Source of the DNA: CAYVRJ01 sp964453645
GTDB lineage: Bacteria > Bacillota > Clostridia > Christensenellales > JAWKQI01
NCBI GenBank assembly: GCA_964453645.1
Contig: CAYVRJ010000001.1
Coordinates: forward strand, 124,001 to 188,000
Reading direction: 5' to 3'
Length of the DNA: 64,000 nt
The notes below the pieces were generated by a model. That model had not been told where the DNA came from. It worked only from the letters and a program-made list of their open reading frames with translations, and ran no database searches. The translations under genes were made by a program, and so were the position numbers. Positions 50,845 through 58,261 of this stretch are shown here, in pieces (position 1 is the first letter of the stretch; every line of letters starts with the position of its first letter).

Positions 50845-51810
50845 TTATTTCTTGGCAATGGCAGCTTTGGCTGCATTCACAATATCACAGGCTCTCATGC
50901 CAAACACTTCCTTCAGATACTCTTCGGGGCCAACTTCGCCAAAGCGATCCTGGGCTCCAATGCGCACCATGGGAGTGGGCAGATTTTCGGACAGACACTC
51001 TGCAACAGCAGAACCAAGTCCACCAATGATGTTGTGGTTTTCAGCAGTGACCACACAACCCGTCTTTTTCGCACTCTCGATGACAAGGGCGTTGTCCAGA
51101 GGTTTGAGGGTGAAGATGTTAATGATTTCGGCAGAAATGCCTTCCTTCTTTAACTCCTCATGAGCGATCAGCGCCTCGGCAACTAAGATGCCCGTTGCAA
51201 AGATGGTCACATCCTTACCCTCTCTCAACACAATGCCTTTACCCAGTTCAAACTTGGAACCCTCTTCATACACTTTTACAGGGTTTTTGCGCATCATACG
51301 AATGTAGAAAATGCCGTATTCGTCTTTGAGCTGTTTGATGATTTCCGAACACATGGTGTTGTCCACAGGTTCTAAAATGGTGATGTTGGGAATGGTGCGC
51401 ATGAGCCCAACGTCCTCAAAGGGCATGTGGGTACCGCCGTTATACGCTGCTGTGATGCCGGGGTCCGAACCGATTACCCGGATGTTTGCCTTGGAGTATG
51501 CACCCGAAATAAACAACTGATCGAAGCAGCGGCGGGAAGCGAAGGGGCCGAAGGTGTGGGCATAGGGCACAAACCCCGTTGCCGAAAGGCCGGCTGCAAC
51601 GCCGATCATGTTGGCTTCGGCAATACCGCAGTTAAACGTCCTGTCGGGGAATTCCTTATAAAAAGCCATGGTGCCGATGGATTTCATTAAGTCTGCATCG
51701 AGAATGCACACCCGTTCGTCTTGTTTGGCAATGTCGATGAGGGCATTGGTGAACGCAGCGCGCATCATCGCATCTTCTGTTTTATTTTCAATTGCAAGTT
51801 TAATATTCAT
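50845..51810 (-). CDS. Transketolase-like protein, C-terminal subunit
   Basis: A 321-aa protein equal to the pyrimidine-binding and C-terminal domains of transketolase. It has DADLMKSIGTMAFYKEFPDR, FNCGIAEANMIGVAAGLSATGFVPY (in parts GIAEANMIGVAAGL) with the Glu that activates thiamine diphosphate, and SDPGITAAYNGGTHMPFEDVGLMRTIPN with the conserved histidine region. It works with the N-terminal subunit encoded just upstream (9-bp gap). Split transketolases are frequent in sugar catabolic loci and may act on a specific short ketose. AGGAGG before the ATG. Confidence 0.9.
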   Translation of the reverse strand: MNIKLAIENKTEDAMMRAAFTNALIDIAKQDERVCILDADLMKSIGTMAFYKEFPDRTFNCGIAEANMIGVAAGLSATGFVPYAHTFGPFASRRCFDQLFISGAYSKANIRVIGSDPGITAAYNGGTHMPFEDVGLMRTIPNITILEPVDNTMCSEIIKQLKDEYGIFYIRMMRKNPVKVYEEGSKFELGKGIVLREGKDVTIFATGILVAEALIAHEELKKEGISAEIINIFTLKPLDNALVIESAKKTGCVVTAENHNIIGGLGSAVAECLSENLPTPMVRIGAQDRFGEVGPEEYLKEVFGMRACDIVNAAKAAIAKK

Positions 51811-51819
51811 TTTTGCCTC

Positions 51820-52653
51820 CTAGTTCAGTGCCGCAAGGGTTGCTCTCATGCGCTCAATGGCTTCATCCACCTGCTCGGTCTTAAAGTTCATGTGGTGATT
51901 GTCCACGATATCTTCTGCAAACGGTGCACCCATACCCTTTTTGGTGTTGAGGATGATGGCACTGGGTTTACCCTTGTTTGCCTTTGCAGCATTAATTGCA
52001 TCGTCAATGGCAATGACGTCGTGGCCGTCGATAGACTGGGTGAAGAACCCAAAGGAGGCCCACTTTGCTTCTAAGTCTCCAATATCTAAGATATCTTTAG
52101 TAAAGCCGTCCAACTGCTGCTTGTTGTAATCCACAAACACAATCAGGTTGTCCGCCTTGCGGGCAGCAGCCATCATAGCACCTTCCCAAATCTGGCCTTC
52201 GTCGCACTCGCCGTCGCCCAGCACAAGGTACACATAGCTGTTTAACTTTTTCAGCTTGTTGCCAAGAGCCACGCCCAGTGCGGTGGAGATGCCTTGTCCC
52301 AAAGAACCGGTGGTCATATCGATGCCCACAGTTTTATTTCTGTCGCAGTGGGAGGGCAGGTTGGTGCCCGGCTTGTTGAGGGTGAGTAATTCTTCCATTG
52401 GGAAAAATCCTTTTAATGCCAATGTGGCATACAAGGAGGGGCCTGCATGTCCCTTAGACATAATGAGCCAATCCCGATCTTCCATTTTGGGGTTTTTTGG
52501 GTCGTGTTTGAGCTGCCCTGTGTAGAGCACCGATAGCAAATCCACCACCGACATGGCTCCGCCCACGTGCCCGAAGGTTCTCTCTTTGAACTCGATGAGA
52601 GTTTCCAGACGAATCTGTGCAGCAAATTTTTCTAGCTGAGTTCTCTTGTCCAT
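51820..52653 (-). CDS. Transketolase-like protein, N-terminal subunit
   Basis: A 277-aa protein equal to the thiamine-diphosphate/Mg-binding domain. The ThDP motif GDGECDEGQIWEGAMMAAARKADNLIVFVDYN (in parts GDGECDEGQIWEG and DNLIVFVDYN) is intact, as are KGHAGPSLYATLALKG and TGSLGQGISTALGVALG. Transfers two-carbon ketol units together with the subunit above. AGGAG lies 9 nt before the ATG. It lies on the strand opposite to the ribose-type ABC operon, but in the same functional neighbourhood. Confidence 0.9.
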   Translation of the reverse strand: MDKRTQLEKFAAQIRLETLIEFKERTFGHVGGAMSVVDLLSVLYTGQLKHDPKNPKMEDRDWLIMSKGHAGPSLYATLALKGFFPMEELLTLNKPGTNLPSHCDRNKTVGIDMTTGSLGQGISTALGVALGNKLKKLNSYVYLVLGDGECDEGQIWEGAMMAAARKADNLIVFVDYNKQQLDGFTKDILDIGDLEAKWASFGFFTQSIDGHDVIAIDDAINAAKANKGKPSAIILNTKKGMGAPFAEDIVDNHHMNFKTEQVDEAIERMRATLAALN

Positions 52654-52687
52654 GAATATATACTCCTATATCATAAATTAATAATGG

Positions 52688-53572
52688 TTAGTCTATGCGT
52701 TTGTCGCCCCAGAAAAACAGTGCAATGGTTCCAATGCCGGTGTGGCTGCCAACCACAGCACCGATGTCGTTGATCATCACGTTGCCCTGCATTTTGGGGA
52801 ACGTCTCTTCCACCAATTTTGCAACATACTGGGCATCTTCGATTTTATCGCTGTGGCAGAGGAACACTTTTTTGTTGTACTCAAGGCCATCGTCGCAGTG
52901 TTTTTCCATCATATCCACTAAATAGCGCAGGGACTTTTGTGCTCCCTTCACTTTATCCCGGGGGATCAGCTTGCCTTCAAAGCTCATGTTGATGATCGGC
53001 TTGATGTTGAGCATGGTGCCAATCACAGCCGATGCGCCCGAAACCCGTCCGCCTCTCTTTAAGTGATATAAATCGTCCGCCCTCACCCAGTGGTGCAGAT
53101 TGAGTTTGTTTTCTTCCACCCAGTGGTGCAGGGTGTCGATATCTGTGCCACCCTCTTTCATTTCATAGGCGGTATCAAGAAGCAGACCAAAACCCGATGA
53201 CGCTGCCAAGGTATCCACCACGTACAGCTTGCGGTCGGGGTATTTTGGGGAGAGCTGCTCTTTCGCCATTTTAGCAGAAATCACAGAGCCACTCAGGGCA
53301 GATGAAAATCCAAGGTGCAAAACATCCTTTCCGCTTTGCAAAAGAGGTTCAAACATGCTGATGTATTGCTCAACGTTGACTTGGGATGTAGTGGGCATGG
53401 CACCATCTCGAATGTGCTGATAAAATTCCTTGGAGGACATCGTTAAACCCATATCGTCCGCATATTCTTTGCCGTTCATGGTATAGTGAAAGCAAATGCA
53501 GGGTATGTTGCGGTCTTCCAAGTAGGAGCGGGGCAAGTCCACAGTTGAACAGGTCGTAATTACATAGCTCAT
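52688..53572 (-). CDS. DegV-family fatty acid-binding protein
   Basis: A 294-aa DegV protein, second copy in the window. N-terminal YVITTCSTVDLP, PTTSQVNVEQY and GAVVGSHTGIGTIALFFWG carry the lipid-binding residues. The first motif reads TTCSTVD instead of the more common TDSTxD. The start at 53572 has AGAGGTG upstream, and a good promoter fits it; the longer ORF would extend above the likely transcription start. Ends 34 bp before the transketolase start, so readthrough into that operon is possible. Confidence 0.9.
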   Translation of the reverse strand: MSYVITTCSTVDLPRSYLEDRNIPCICFHYTMNGKEYADDMGLTMSSKEFYQHIRDGAMPTTSQVNVEQYISMFEPLLQSGKDVLHLGFSSALSGSVISAKMAKEQLSPKYPDRKLYVVDTLAASSGFGLLLDTAYEMKEGGTDIDTLHHWVEENKLNLHHWVRADDLYHLKRGGRVSGASAVIGTMLNIKPIINMSFEGKLIPRDKVKGAQKSLRYLVDMMEKHCDDGLEYNKKVFLCHSDKIEDAQYVAKLVEETFPKMQGNVMINDIGAVVGSHTGIGTIALFFWGDKRID

Positions 53573-53605
53573 GATTTTCACCTCTGTTAAATAGAATTTA
53601 GCTTT

Positions 53606-53634
53606 ATTGTATAGCATTTAACTAGTAATTGCAA
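53606..53634 (-). promoter_or_regulatory. SigmaA-type promoter of degV (second copy)
   Basis: On the minus strand TTGCAA (53634-53629) and TACAAT (53611-53606) are 17 nt apart, 33 bp before the start codon. An inverted repeat AAGTTG/CAACTT lies just upstream (about 53641-53661). Confidence 0.65.
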
Positions 53635-53700
53635 GAATGAAGTTGCTCAAATTACAACTTGCGAGCGTTAAATAATAAGATTCAATACCTTGGCAAAAGA

Positions 53701-53729
53701 TTGACAAACTAAAGCAAAGAGAATATACT
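53701..53729 (+). promoter_or_regulatory. Consensus promoter of the putative antitoxin RNA
   Basis: TTGACA (53701-53706, perfect) and TATACT (53724-53729) with a 17-nt spacer, among the strongest sigmaA-like promoters in the window. No ORF follows; transcription should start near 53736 and stop at the hairpin ending at 53820. Confidence 0.75.
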
Positions 53730-53744
53730 AAAGGCAAAAGAGCA

Positions 53745-53754
53745 CACCGTGGTG
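53745..53754 (+). repeat. Direct repeat a of the toxin-antitoxin locus
   Basis: CACCGTGGTG, in the 5' part of the predicted antisense RNA. An identical copy is at 53953-53962, inside the toxin mRNA leader (opposite strand), giving 10 nt of complementarity between the two RNAs. Confidence 0.7.
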
Positions 53755-53787
53755 AACGGTCTGCTCCTAAAAAGTGTTTAACAATTT

Positions 53788-53820
53788 AGAATACAGCCGT
53801 CCAGCATGCGGCTGTATTCT
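53788..53820. terminator. Shared bidirectional terminator hairpin
   Basis: AGAATACAGCCG and CGGCTGTATTCT form a 12-bp stem with a 9-nt loop between the convergent toxin and antisense transcripts. Downstream tails are only moderately T-rich on either strand (TATGTTATCG; AAATTGTTAAACAC), as often found for bidirectional hairpins. Confidence 0.7.
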
Positions 53821-53824
53821 TATG

Positions 53825-53908
53825 TTATCGTTTGCGTCTCTTTTTGAGAAGCAAGGCGATCGATATCAACAGATGCAGTACTTGTACCACAAGAATATGG
53901 ATATCCAT
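53825..53908 (-). CDS. Small hydrophobic peptide, putative type I toxin (27 aa)
   Basis: A 27-codon ORF too short for standard gene calls. The peptide starts MDIHILVV, has one membrane-spanning hydrophobic stretch (about residues 5-21) and ends LLLKKRRKR, the layout of small Gram-positive type I toxins (Fst, TxpA/BsrG and holin-like toxins) that insert in the membrane. The ribosome binding site GGGGGTGATC is nearly complementary to the full 16S tail, and it lies in the loop of a hairpin AAGAT/ATCTT (53909-53926) directly before the ATG, which could limit translation. Own promoter at 53991-54019; stop lies 5 nt from the shared terminator. No homologue was identified by eye. Confidence 0.6.
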   Translation of the reverse strand: MDIHILVVQVLHLLISIALLLKKRRKR

Positions 53909-53952
53909 AAGATCACCCCCAATCTTTTGTGAGATCAGGAGCAGCAGCCGCC

Positions 53953-53962
53953 CACCGTGGTG
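53953..53962 (+). repeat. Direct repeat b of the toxin-antitoxin locus
   Basis: Second copy of CACCGTGGTG. On the minus strand it is CACCACGGTG in the leader of the toxin mRNA, about 45 nt before the start codon. Confidence 0.7.
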
Positions 53963-53990
53963 CGCCTTTGTGTGAACCAGTCACGGAATA

Positions 53991-54019
53991 AATATAACAA
54001 ATTTCGGCAATTTGTGCAA
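53991..54019 (-). promoter_or_regulatory. Promoter of the putative toxin mRNA
   Basis: On the minus strand TTGCAC (54019-54014) and TATATT (53996-53991), 17-nt spacer. Start near 53984 gives a leader of about 75 nt and a transcript of about 200 nt, close to the size of the par RNA I toxin mRNA. Confidence 0.65.
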
Positions 54020-54064
54020 CTGCCGCAGTTTTTATTAAAACATGTCTTAAATATAAAAAAACTA

Positions 54065-54101
54065 TTAACATTTGGAGTTTTTTGTGTTACTATGTTACAA
54101 T
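54065..54101 (+). promoter_or_regulatory. Promoter region of the PutP symporter
   Basis: Two overlapping candidates: TTAACA (54065-54070)/TACTAT (54088-54093) with 17 nt, or TTGGAG (54072-54077)/TACAAT (54096-54101) with 18 nt. Either gives a short leader to the ATG at 54123. Confidence 0.5.
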
Positions 54102-54122
54102 AACAGATTTTTTGGAGGTATT

Positions 54123-55631
54123 ATGGATTCAACGCAGATACAAATATTGATCGCAATGATCGTATATATGGGCCTTATGATTGCGGTAGGCTCTATATAT
54201 TATAAGCGAAACCAGTCGGCTGACGCCTATCTCTTGGGCGATAGAAAGCTTGGCCCTTGGGTTTGTGCAATTTCCGCCGAAGCGTCGGACATGTCTGGCT
54301 GGCTGTTGATGGGTCTGCCCGGTCTGGCCTATGCAACGGGCGTGGGCGAAGTGTTTTGGACGGCAGTGGGCTTGGCAGTGGGAACCTATCTCAATTGGCT
54401 GTTGGTGGCCAAGCGGCTGAGAAAATATACAAAAATTGCAGGAAATGCAATCACTCTGCCCGATTATTTCTCCAATCGCTTTAGAGATAAGAAAAAGATT
54501 CTCATGATCTTCTCGGCTGTGTTCATTCTGTTCTTCTTTATGATCTATTTGGCTTCGGGTTTCTCCGCATGCGGAAAGTTGTTCAACGCCATTTTCGGGC
54601 TGGACTACACCACCATGATGATCATCTCTGCGGTGGTTATCATCGCCTATTCGGTTATCGGCGGGTTCTTGGCCGTGAGTATGACAGACCTGATTCAGGG
54701 TATGCTCATGTTCTTCGCCCTGTTGGTGATTGTGGTTGTGGGTTTAGCTGCTGTGGGCGGAATCGAACAGATGGGTGCCAACATTGCTGGAATCAACGGA
54801 TATTTAAATATTTGGGGCGTAAACGATCCCACCACCAACACCTTTGTTGGGTACTCAGCCCTGGACATCATCTCCATCTTAGCTTGGGGACTGGGTTACT
54901 TTGGTATGCCCCACATTCTCCTGCGCTTTATGGCAATTGATGAAGTGGCAAAAATTAAGCGTTCCCGGAGAATTGCAACGGTTTGGGTGGTCATCTCCCT
55001 GGCTGCTGCCATTTTCATCGGCATCATCGGACGTGCTTTGTTTGGCGAGATATTTATGGACGGCAAGAGTGAAACTATCTTCATTCAACTGTCTTCAACC
55101 CTTCTGCCCGCACTCATTGCAGGGGTGATGATTACGGGTATATTAGCTTCCGCTATGTCTACTGCGGATTCCCAACTGCTGGTCACCTCCTCCGCTATAT
55201 CCAACAACTTTTACAAAAACTTTGTGCGCAAGCAAGCTTCTCAAAAGGAACTGTTAAATGTTGCACGTATAACGGTTGTGGTGGTATCCCTGTTGGCCAT
55301 CTTGTTTGCCCTGGACGAGGAGAGTTCTGTGTTTAAGATCGTTTCCTATGCATGGGCTGGATTTGGTGCAACCTTCGGGCCAGTGGTCATTCTCTCCCTG
55401 TTCTGGAAGCGTATGAACCTGTGGGGAGCGTTAGCCGGCATGGTTTCGGGCGCAACAACCATTATTGTTTGGAAAGAAGTGCTGAAAAAATTAGGTGGTG
55501 TATTCACAATTTATGAACTGCTTCCCGGATTTATTGTGGCAGTGATTTTCATCATTGGTGTGAGTTTACTCACTCCCAAACCCAGCAAAGAAATTACCGA
55601 TGAGTTTGAATCGGTAAATGTGCAAGCATAG
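54123..55631 (+). CDS. putP: Sodium/proline symporter (PutP-like, SSS family)
   Basis: A 502-aa Na+-coupled symporter with about 13 membrane helices. RKLGPWVCAISAEASDMSGWLLMGLPG is the Na+/substrate-binding segment found in PutP proteins, and STADSQLLVTSSAISNNFYK is the second conserved block (Na2 site Ser/Thr). The start at 54123 follows GGAGG by 6 nt; the longer ORF begins in the promoter. The transporter supplies proline as nutrient or osmolyte; other amino acids cannot be excluded. It ends in a strong terminator. Confidence 0.9.
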   Translation: MDSTQIQILIAMIVYMGLMIAVGSIYYKRNQSADAYLLGDRKLGPWVCAISAEASDMSGWLLMGLPGLAYATGVGEVFWTAVGLAVGTYLNWLLVAKRLRKYTKIAGNAITLPDYFSNRFRDKKKILMIFSAVFILFFFMIYLASGFSACGKLFNAIFGLDYTTMMIISAVVIIAYSVIGGFLAVSMTDLIQGMLMFFALLVIVVVGLAAVGGIEQMGANIAGINGYLNIWGVNDPTTNTFVGYSALDIISILAWGLGYFGMPHILLRFMAIDEVAKIKRSRRIATVWVVISLAAAIFIGIIGRALFGEIFMDGKSETIFIQLSSTLLPALIAGVMITGILASAMSTADSQLLVTSSAISNNFYKNFVRKQASQKELLNVARITVVVVSLLAILFALDEESSVFKIVSYAWAGFGATFGPVVILSLFWKRMNLWGALAGMVSGATTIIVWKEVLKKLGGVFTIYELLPGFIVAVIFIIGVSLLTPKPSKEITDEFESVNVQA

Positions 55632-55824
55632 ACTTAATAAATCGATAAAAACTCCTGTGGTTCACGGGAGTTTTTTTACTGCCCTCATACAGTGTGAACA
55701 AAATTTCATATACATCAGCCATTTCCTCAATTGTTTGTATATTCTTTTGAACAAATAAAGACTTCAATTCATCGTCTGAATCTATGATTTGTGCGATGGA
55801 TTCTCTTTTTTGGTATTGTTTCAC
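55594..55824 (-). CDS. Small hypothetical protein, overlaps the end of putP
   Basis: A possible 76-aa protein starting at GTG 55824, with GGGTGAT just upstream. The first 45 residues look like normal soluble protein (ESIAQIIDSDDELKSLFVQK, TIEEMADVYEILFTLY). The last third is encoded by the putP terminator hairpin and the 3' end of putP (38-nt overlap), so the C-terminus may not be under selection and the gene may be spurious. It is divergent from the XRE regulator gene, a layout seen in small regulator pairs. No family recognised. Confidence 0.35.
   Translation of the reverse strand: MKQYQKRESIAQIIDSDDELKSLFVQKNIQTIEEMADVYEILFTLYEGSKKTPVNHRSFYRFIKSMLAHLPIQTHR
55647..55677 (+). terminator. 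Intrinsic terminator of putP
   Basis: AAAAACTCCTGTG and CACGGGAGTTTTT form a 13-bp stem with one G-T pair and a GTT loop, followed by further T residues. Strong on the plus strand. Confidence 0.9.
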
Positions 55825-55906
55825 AATAATCACCCAATACTATTTTAGGTCAATTTAACCATAATGTCAATAGGTCAGAATGCCATAATCCAAATTGGTG
55901 AAGAAT

Positions 55907-56134
55907 ATGGGAAGATTAAAAGATTTGAGAAAAGAACGAGGATATACGCAAATTAAGATGCAAATGCTAACCGGCATTGATCAGAGCGATTATTCAAAAA
56001 TTGAGAGCGGAAAGAGGTATTACTCTTTTGAACAGTGCAAGCGGATTGCCTTGGCACTGGAAACCAGCATGGATTATCTTGCTGGCTTGACCGATGAGAA
56101 AAAACCTTATGAGCGAAGTAAAGACGTTTTGTAG
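55907..56134 (+). CDS. XRE-family helix-turn-helix regulator
   Basis: A 75-aa single-domain DNA-binding protein: LKDLRKERGYTQIKMQMLTGIDQSDYSKIESGKR is the Cro/C1-type helix-turn-helix (read in parts), ending ALETSMDYLAGLTDEKKP. It has no sensor domain. ATG 55907 has GGTGAAG before it; upstream GTG/TTG codons are possible. It is followed 25 bp later by the esterase lipoprotein and divergent from the small ORF at 55594-55824. Confidence 0.82.
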   Translation: MGRLKDLRKERGYTQIKMQMLTGIDQSDYSKIESGKRYYSFEQCKRIALALETSMDYLAGLTDEKKPYERSKDVL

Positions 56135-56159
56135 GACGATTAAGACTGGAGATATCGTT

Positions 56160-57476
56160 TTGAAAAAGATAATCATTTCTATTTTAACGCTGAGTGTGTT
56201 GCTGGGCTGCACGCCAGAAAAAACTGCCGAAAATTTTGATTATTTAAATGAAGCAAAAACATTTGCCACCCTATTAACAGAGGCAAAATACGAGGAATGC
56301 GAACAAATGTTCGGGGATACCGTGAAAGCAGCCTTACCCGCTGTAAAACTAAAGGAAACCTTTGAAAAAACCATCTATGGCTGTGGGCAGTATACCCGCA
56401 TTTCGGATGTGCAAACCCAATATCAAGATGGATTTCAAATTGTCAAAGTGTTTTTGGAATACACCCAAAGGGGAGTCACAACACAACTGACCTTTGGGGA
56501 GAATGGCAAAGTGGAGGGAATTTGGTTTAACTACTTCGCTGTGCCCGACGAATCCAAACCCTTACCCCAAAACCTAGAAGAAGTAGATGTAACCGTGGGC
56601 GAAGGGGATTTTATCCTAAACGGCAAGATTACCAAAACCAAAGGTGCACAATCGGCTGTTGCTGTGGTTTTGGTGCACGGCTCAGGGCCGCAGGACATGG
56701 ACGAAACCATCTTTTCAACAAAACCCTTTCGGGACATCGCATGGGGGTTGGGGGTGCAGGGGATCGACGTACTTCGGTATGACAAACGAACCTTAGTCCA
56801 CGGGGAAAAGATAGACCCAACGAAATTCACCGTCCGACAGGAGACCATCGACGACGCCCTGTTGGCGGCAGACTTGTTAAAACAAAGGGGATATGAGAAA
56901 ATCGTGTTGCTGGGGCACAGTCTGGGGGGTATGATGGTTCCCAGAATAAACGAGGCGAGTAATGGTGCTTTTGCGGGTGCGGTGATTCTGGCGGGCAGTA
57001 CGAGGACACTCACAGATATCGTCATCGATCAAAACAACAACAATATCCTTTTGTTGTCCCTAGATCAGCAGGGGGCAGCGCAAAAGCAAATAGAGGATGA
57101 AAAGCAAAAGCTGTTGTCCATCAATGGTTTGTCCGAAGAACAACTGGTCAAAGAAACAGTCTTTGGGATGCCAGCACTCTATGTGAAAGAAATGAACAGT
57201 TTCGATACCTATGCTTTGGCGCAAAAGATGGATATCCCTGTGCTGGTGTTGCAGGGTGAGTTGGACTTTCAAGTGTTTGCCGACAAGGATTATAAACTGC
57301 TGCAAGAAGCATTTGCAGGAAACGAACGGGCAGAATTTGTGCTGTACAGCGGTTTAACCCATCTGTTCACCAAGGCACCCATCACCCAAACAAATACGGT
57401 GGAGGACTATAAGATTAAGGCGGAAGTGGAGCAAAAGGTCATCGACGACATAACGGTTTTTGTGAAAAAGATTTAA
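56160..57476 (+). CDS. Alpha/beta hydrolase lipoprotein with DUF3887 domain
   Basis: A 438-aa secreted lipoprotein esterase. Lipobox LSVLLGC (Cys about residue 15), a DUF3887-like N-terminal domain (about 20-125), then an alpha/beta hydrolase domain with oxyanion segment LVHGSGPQDMDET and nucleophile GHSLGGMM. The catalytic Asp is probably in LQGELDFQV and His in GLTHLF. Start at TTG 56160 with GGAG 9 nt upstream; the longer ORF from 56094 overlaps the regulator gene. The stop overlaps that of the next convergent gene (TTAA, 57473-57476). Substrate unknown; such enzymes hydrolyse esters or peptidoglycan-related compounds. Confidence 0.82.
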   Translation: MKKIIISILTLSVLLGCTPEKTAENFDYLNEAKTFATLLTEAKYEECEQMFGDTVKAALPAVKLKETFEKTIYGCGQYTRISDVQTQYQDGFQIVKVFLEYTQRGVTTQLTFGENGKVEGIWFNYFAVPDESKPLPQNLEEVDVTVGEGDFILNGKITKTKGAQSAVAVVLVHGSGPQDMDETIFSTKPFRDIAWGLGVQGIDVLRYDKRTLVHGEKIDPTKFTVRQETIDDALLAADLLKQRGYEKIVLLGHSLGGMMVPRINEASNGAFAGAVILAGSTRTLTDIVIDQNNNNILLLSLDQQGAAQKQIEDEKQKLLSINGLSEEQLVKETVFGMPALYVKEMNSFDTYALAQKMDIPVLVLQGELDFQVFADKDYKLLQEAFAGNERAEFVLYSGLTHLFTKAPITQTNTVEDYKIKAEVEQKVIDDITVFVKKI

Positions 57477-58261
57477 TCGGTGAGTCGCTGTACTGGGGTG
57501 TGTTCGAGGGTTTCCTCTTGAAATTCTGTTAAGTTGGACCAATACCGCTTGGGCATGTGGGTCAAACGGCACTTGGGGTTGTATCGCTCTTTAATGCCAA
57601 TGGTGTTATAAAAACTCTTCCACAGATCCTCAAATTGTTTCTCCTGAGCATCGCTGGGGGAGAGGGTCAGTTCGTCAAAGAAGAACAGTTCACTTCTCCC
57701 GCCGCTGTACGCAAAGGCTTGGTTGTGGGTTCTGTCCACGATGAGCAGGCTTTCGCTGGGATAGCGATCAATAAAGTGCTGGGCGATCACCGGCAGCACA
57801 TAGTTTTTGGGGTTGATTTGGGAAACCAATGTACCCCCAATCTCCCGAAACCGCACAAACCCCAGGAATAAGTGGCTCTCCCTGTTTAAATGCAGCACAG
57901 CCTTTTGTAAAACATCCACACAGGGTTCGGATAAATAATCTGCTGCCCCTTTGCCAACTTGAAAACCAAAGCGAAGAAAGTTTAAGATGTGTAGTTCCTT
58001 ATCCTTTAAATCGCATAAAAAGGAGGACTCCACTAAATACAGCGCATCCCTTGATATCTTTTTTGTAATTCCCGTCAACACCCGGTTGGCTTTTGTTTCA
58101 TCCAAGGTAATTTCCTTGCTGGGAAAGAGCATAACCTGTTCGCAGTTTATGGGTGTGATAGCCATGGGGGTTAACTTGTGTTCGAAACAATAGAAGATAC
58201 AACAAAGAAGCCCCTCAAAGCTGCCGTCGTAGCGCAGCACTACATCTGCCCGGTCAAACAT
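57473..58261 (-). CDS. Probable DNA metabolism protein (DUF4130/TIGR03915 family)
   Basis: A 262-aa protein with the family features YDGSFEGLLCCIFYCFE at the N-terminus, HILNFLRFGFQVGKG, HRESHLFLGFVRF-like LNRESHLFLGFVRFREIGG and RTHNQAFAY..G near the C-terminus. Always found beside the radical SAM protein of the next entry, with which it overlaps by 22 nt. The pair is thought to act in DNA modification or repair and looks related to uracil-DNA glycosylase-like/spore photoproduct systems, but the reaction is not known. Confidence 0.82.
   Translation of the reverse strand: MFDRADVVLRYDGSFEGLLCCIFYCFEHKLTPMAITPINCEQVMLFPSKEITLDETKANRVLTGITKKISRDALYLVESSFLCDLKDKELHILNFLRFGFQVGKGAADYLSEPCVDVLQKAVLHLNRESHLFLGFVRFREIGGTLVSQINPKNYVLPVIAQHFIDRYPSESLLIVDRTHNQAFAYSGGRSELFFFDELTLSPSDAQEKQFEDLWKSFYNTIGIKERYNPKCRLTHMPKRYWSNLTEFQEETLEHTPVQRLTD

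Larger units (their letters stand above)
53736..53822 (+). ncRNA. Putative antisense RNA of a type I toxin-antitoxin locus
   Basis: A predicted RNA of about 87 nt. Its 5' part can fold into GAGCA-C-ACCGT-GGTGA-ACGGT-C-TGCTC (a two-step stem with a 5-nt loop), and it ends in a 12-bp terminator hairpin. Through 53745-53754 (CACCGTGGTG) it can pair with the toxin mRNA leader, and through the shared terminator it is fully complementary to the toxin mRNA 3' end. Both features match the RNA II antitoxin of the Enterococcus par/Fst system. Existence of the RNA is inferred from promoter and terminator only. Confidence 0.5.

Noticed and set aside
54072..54122. N-terminal extension of the PutP protein from 54072.
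   Set aside because: The region holds the promoter; GGAGG before ATG 54123 fits the family start.
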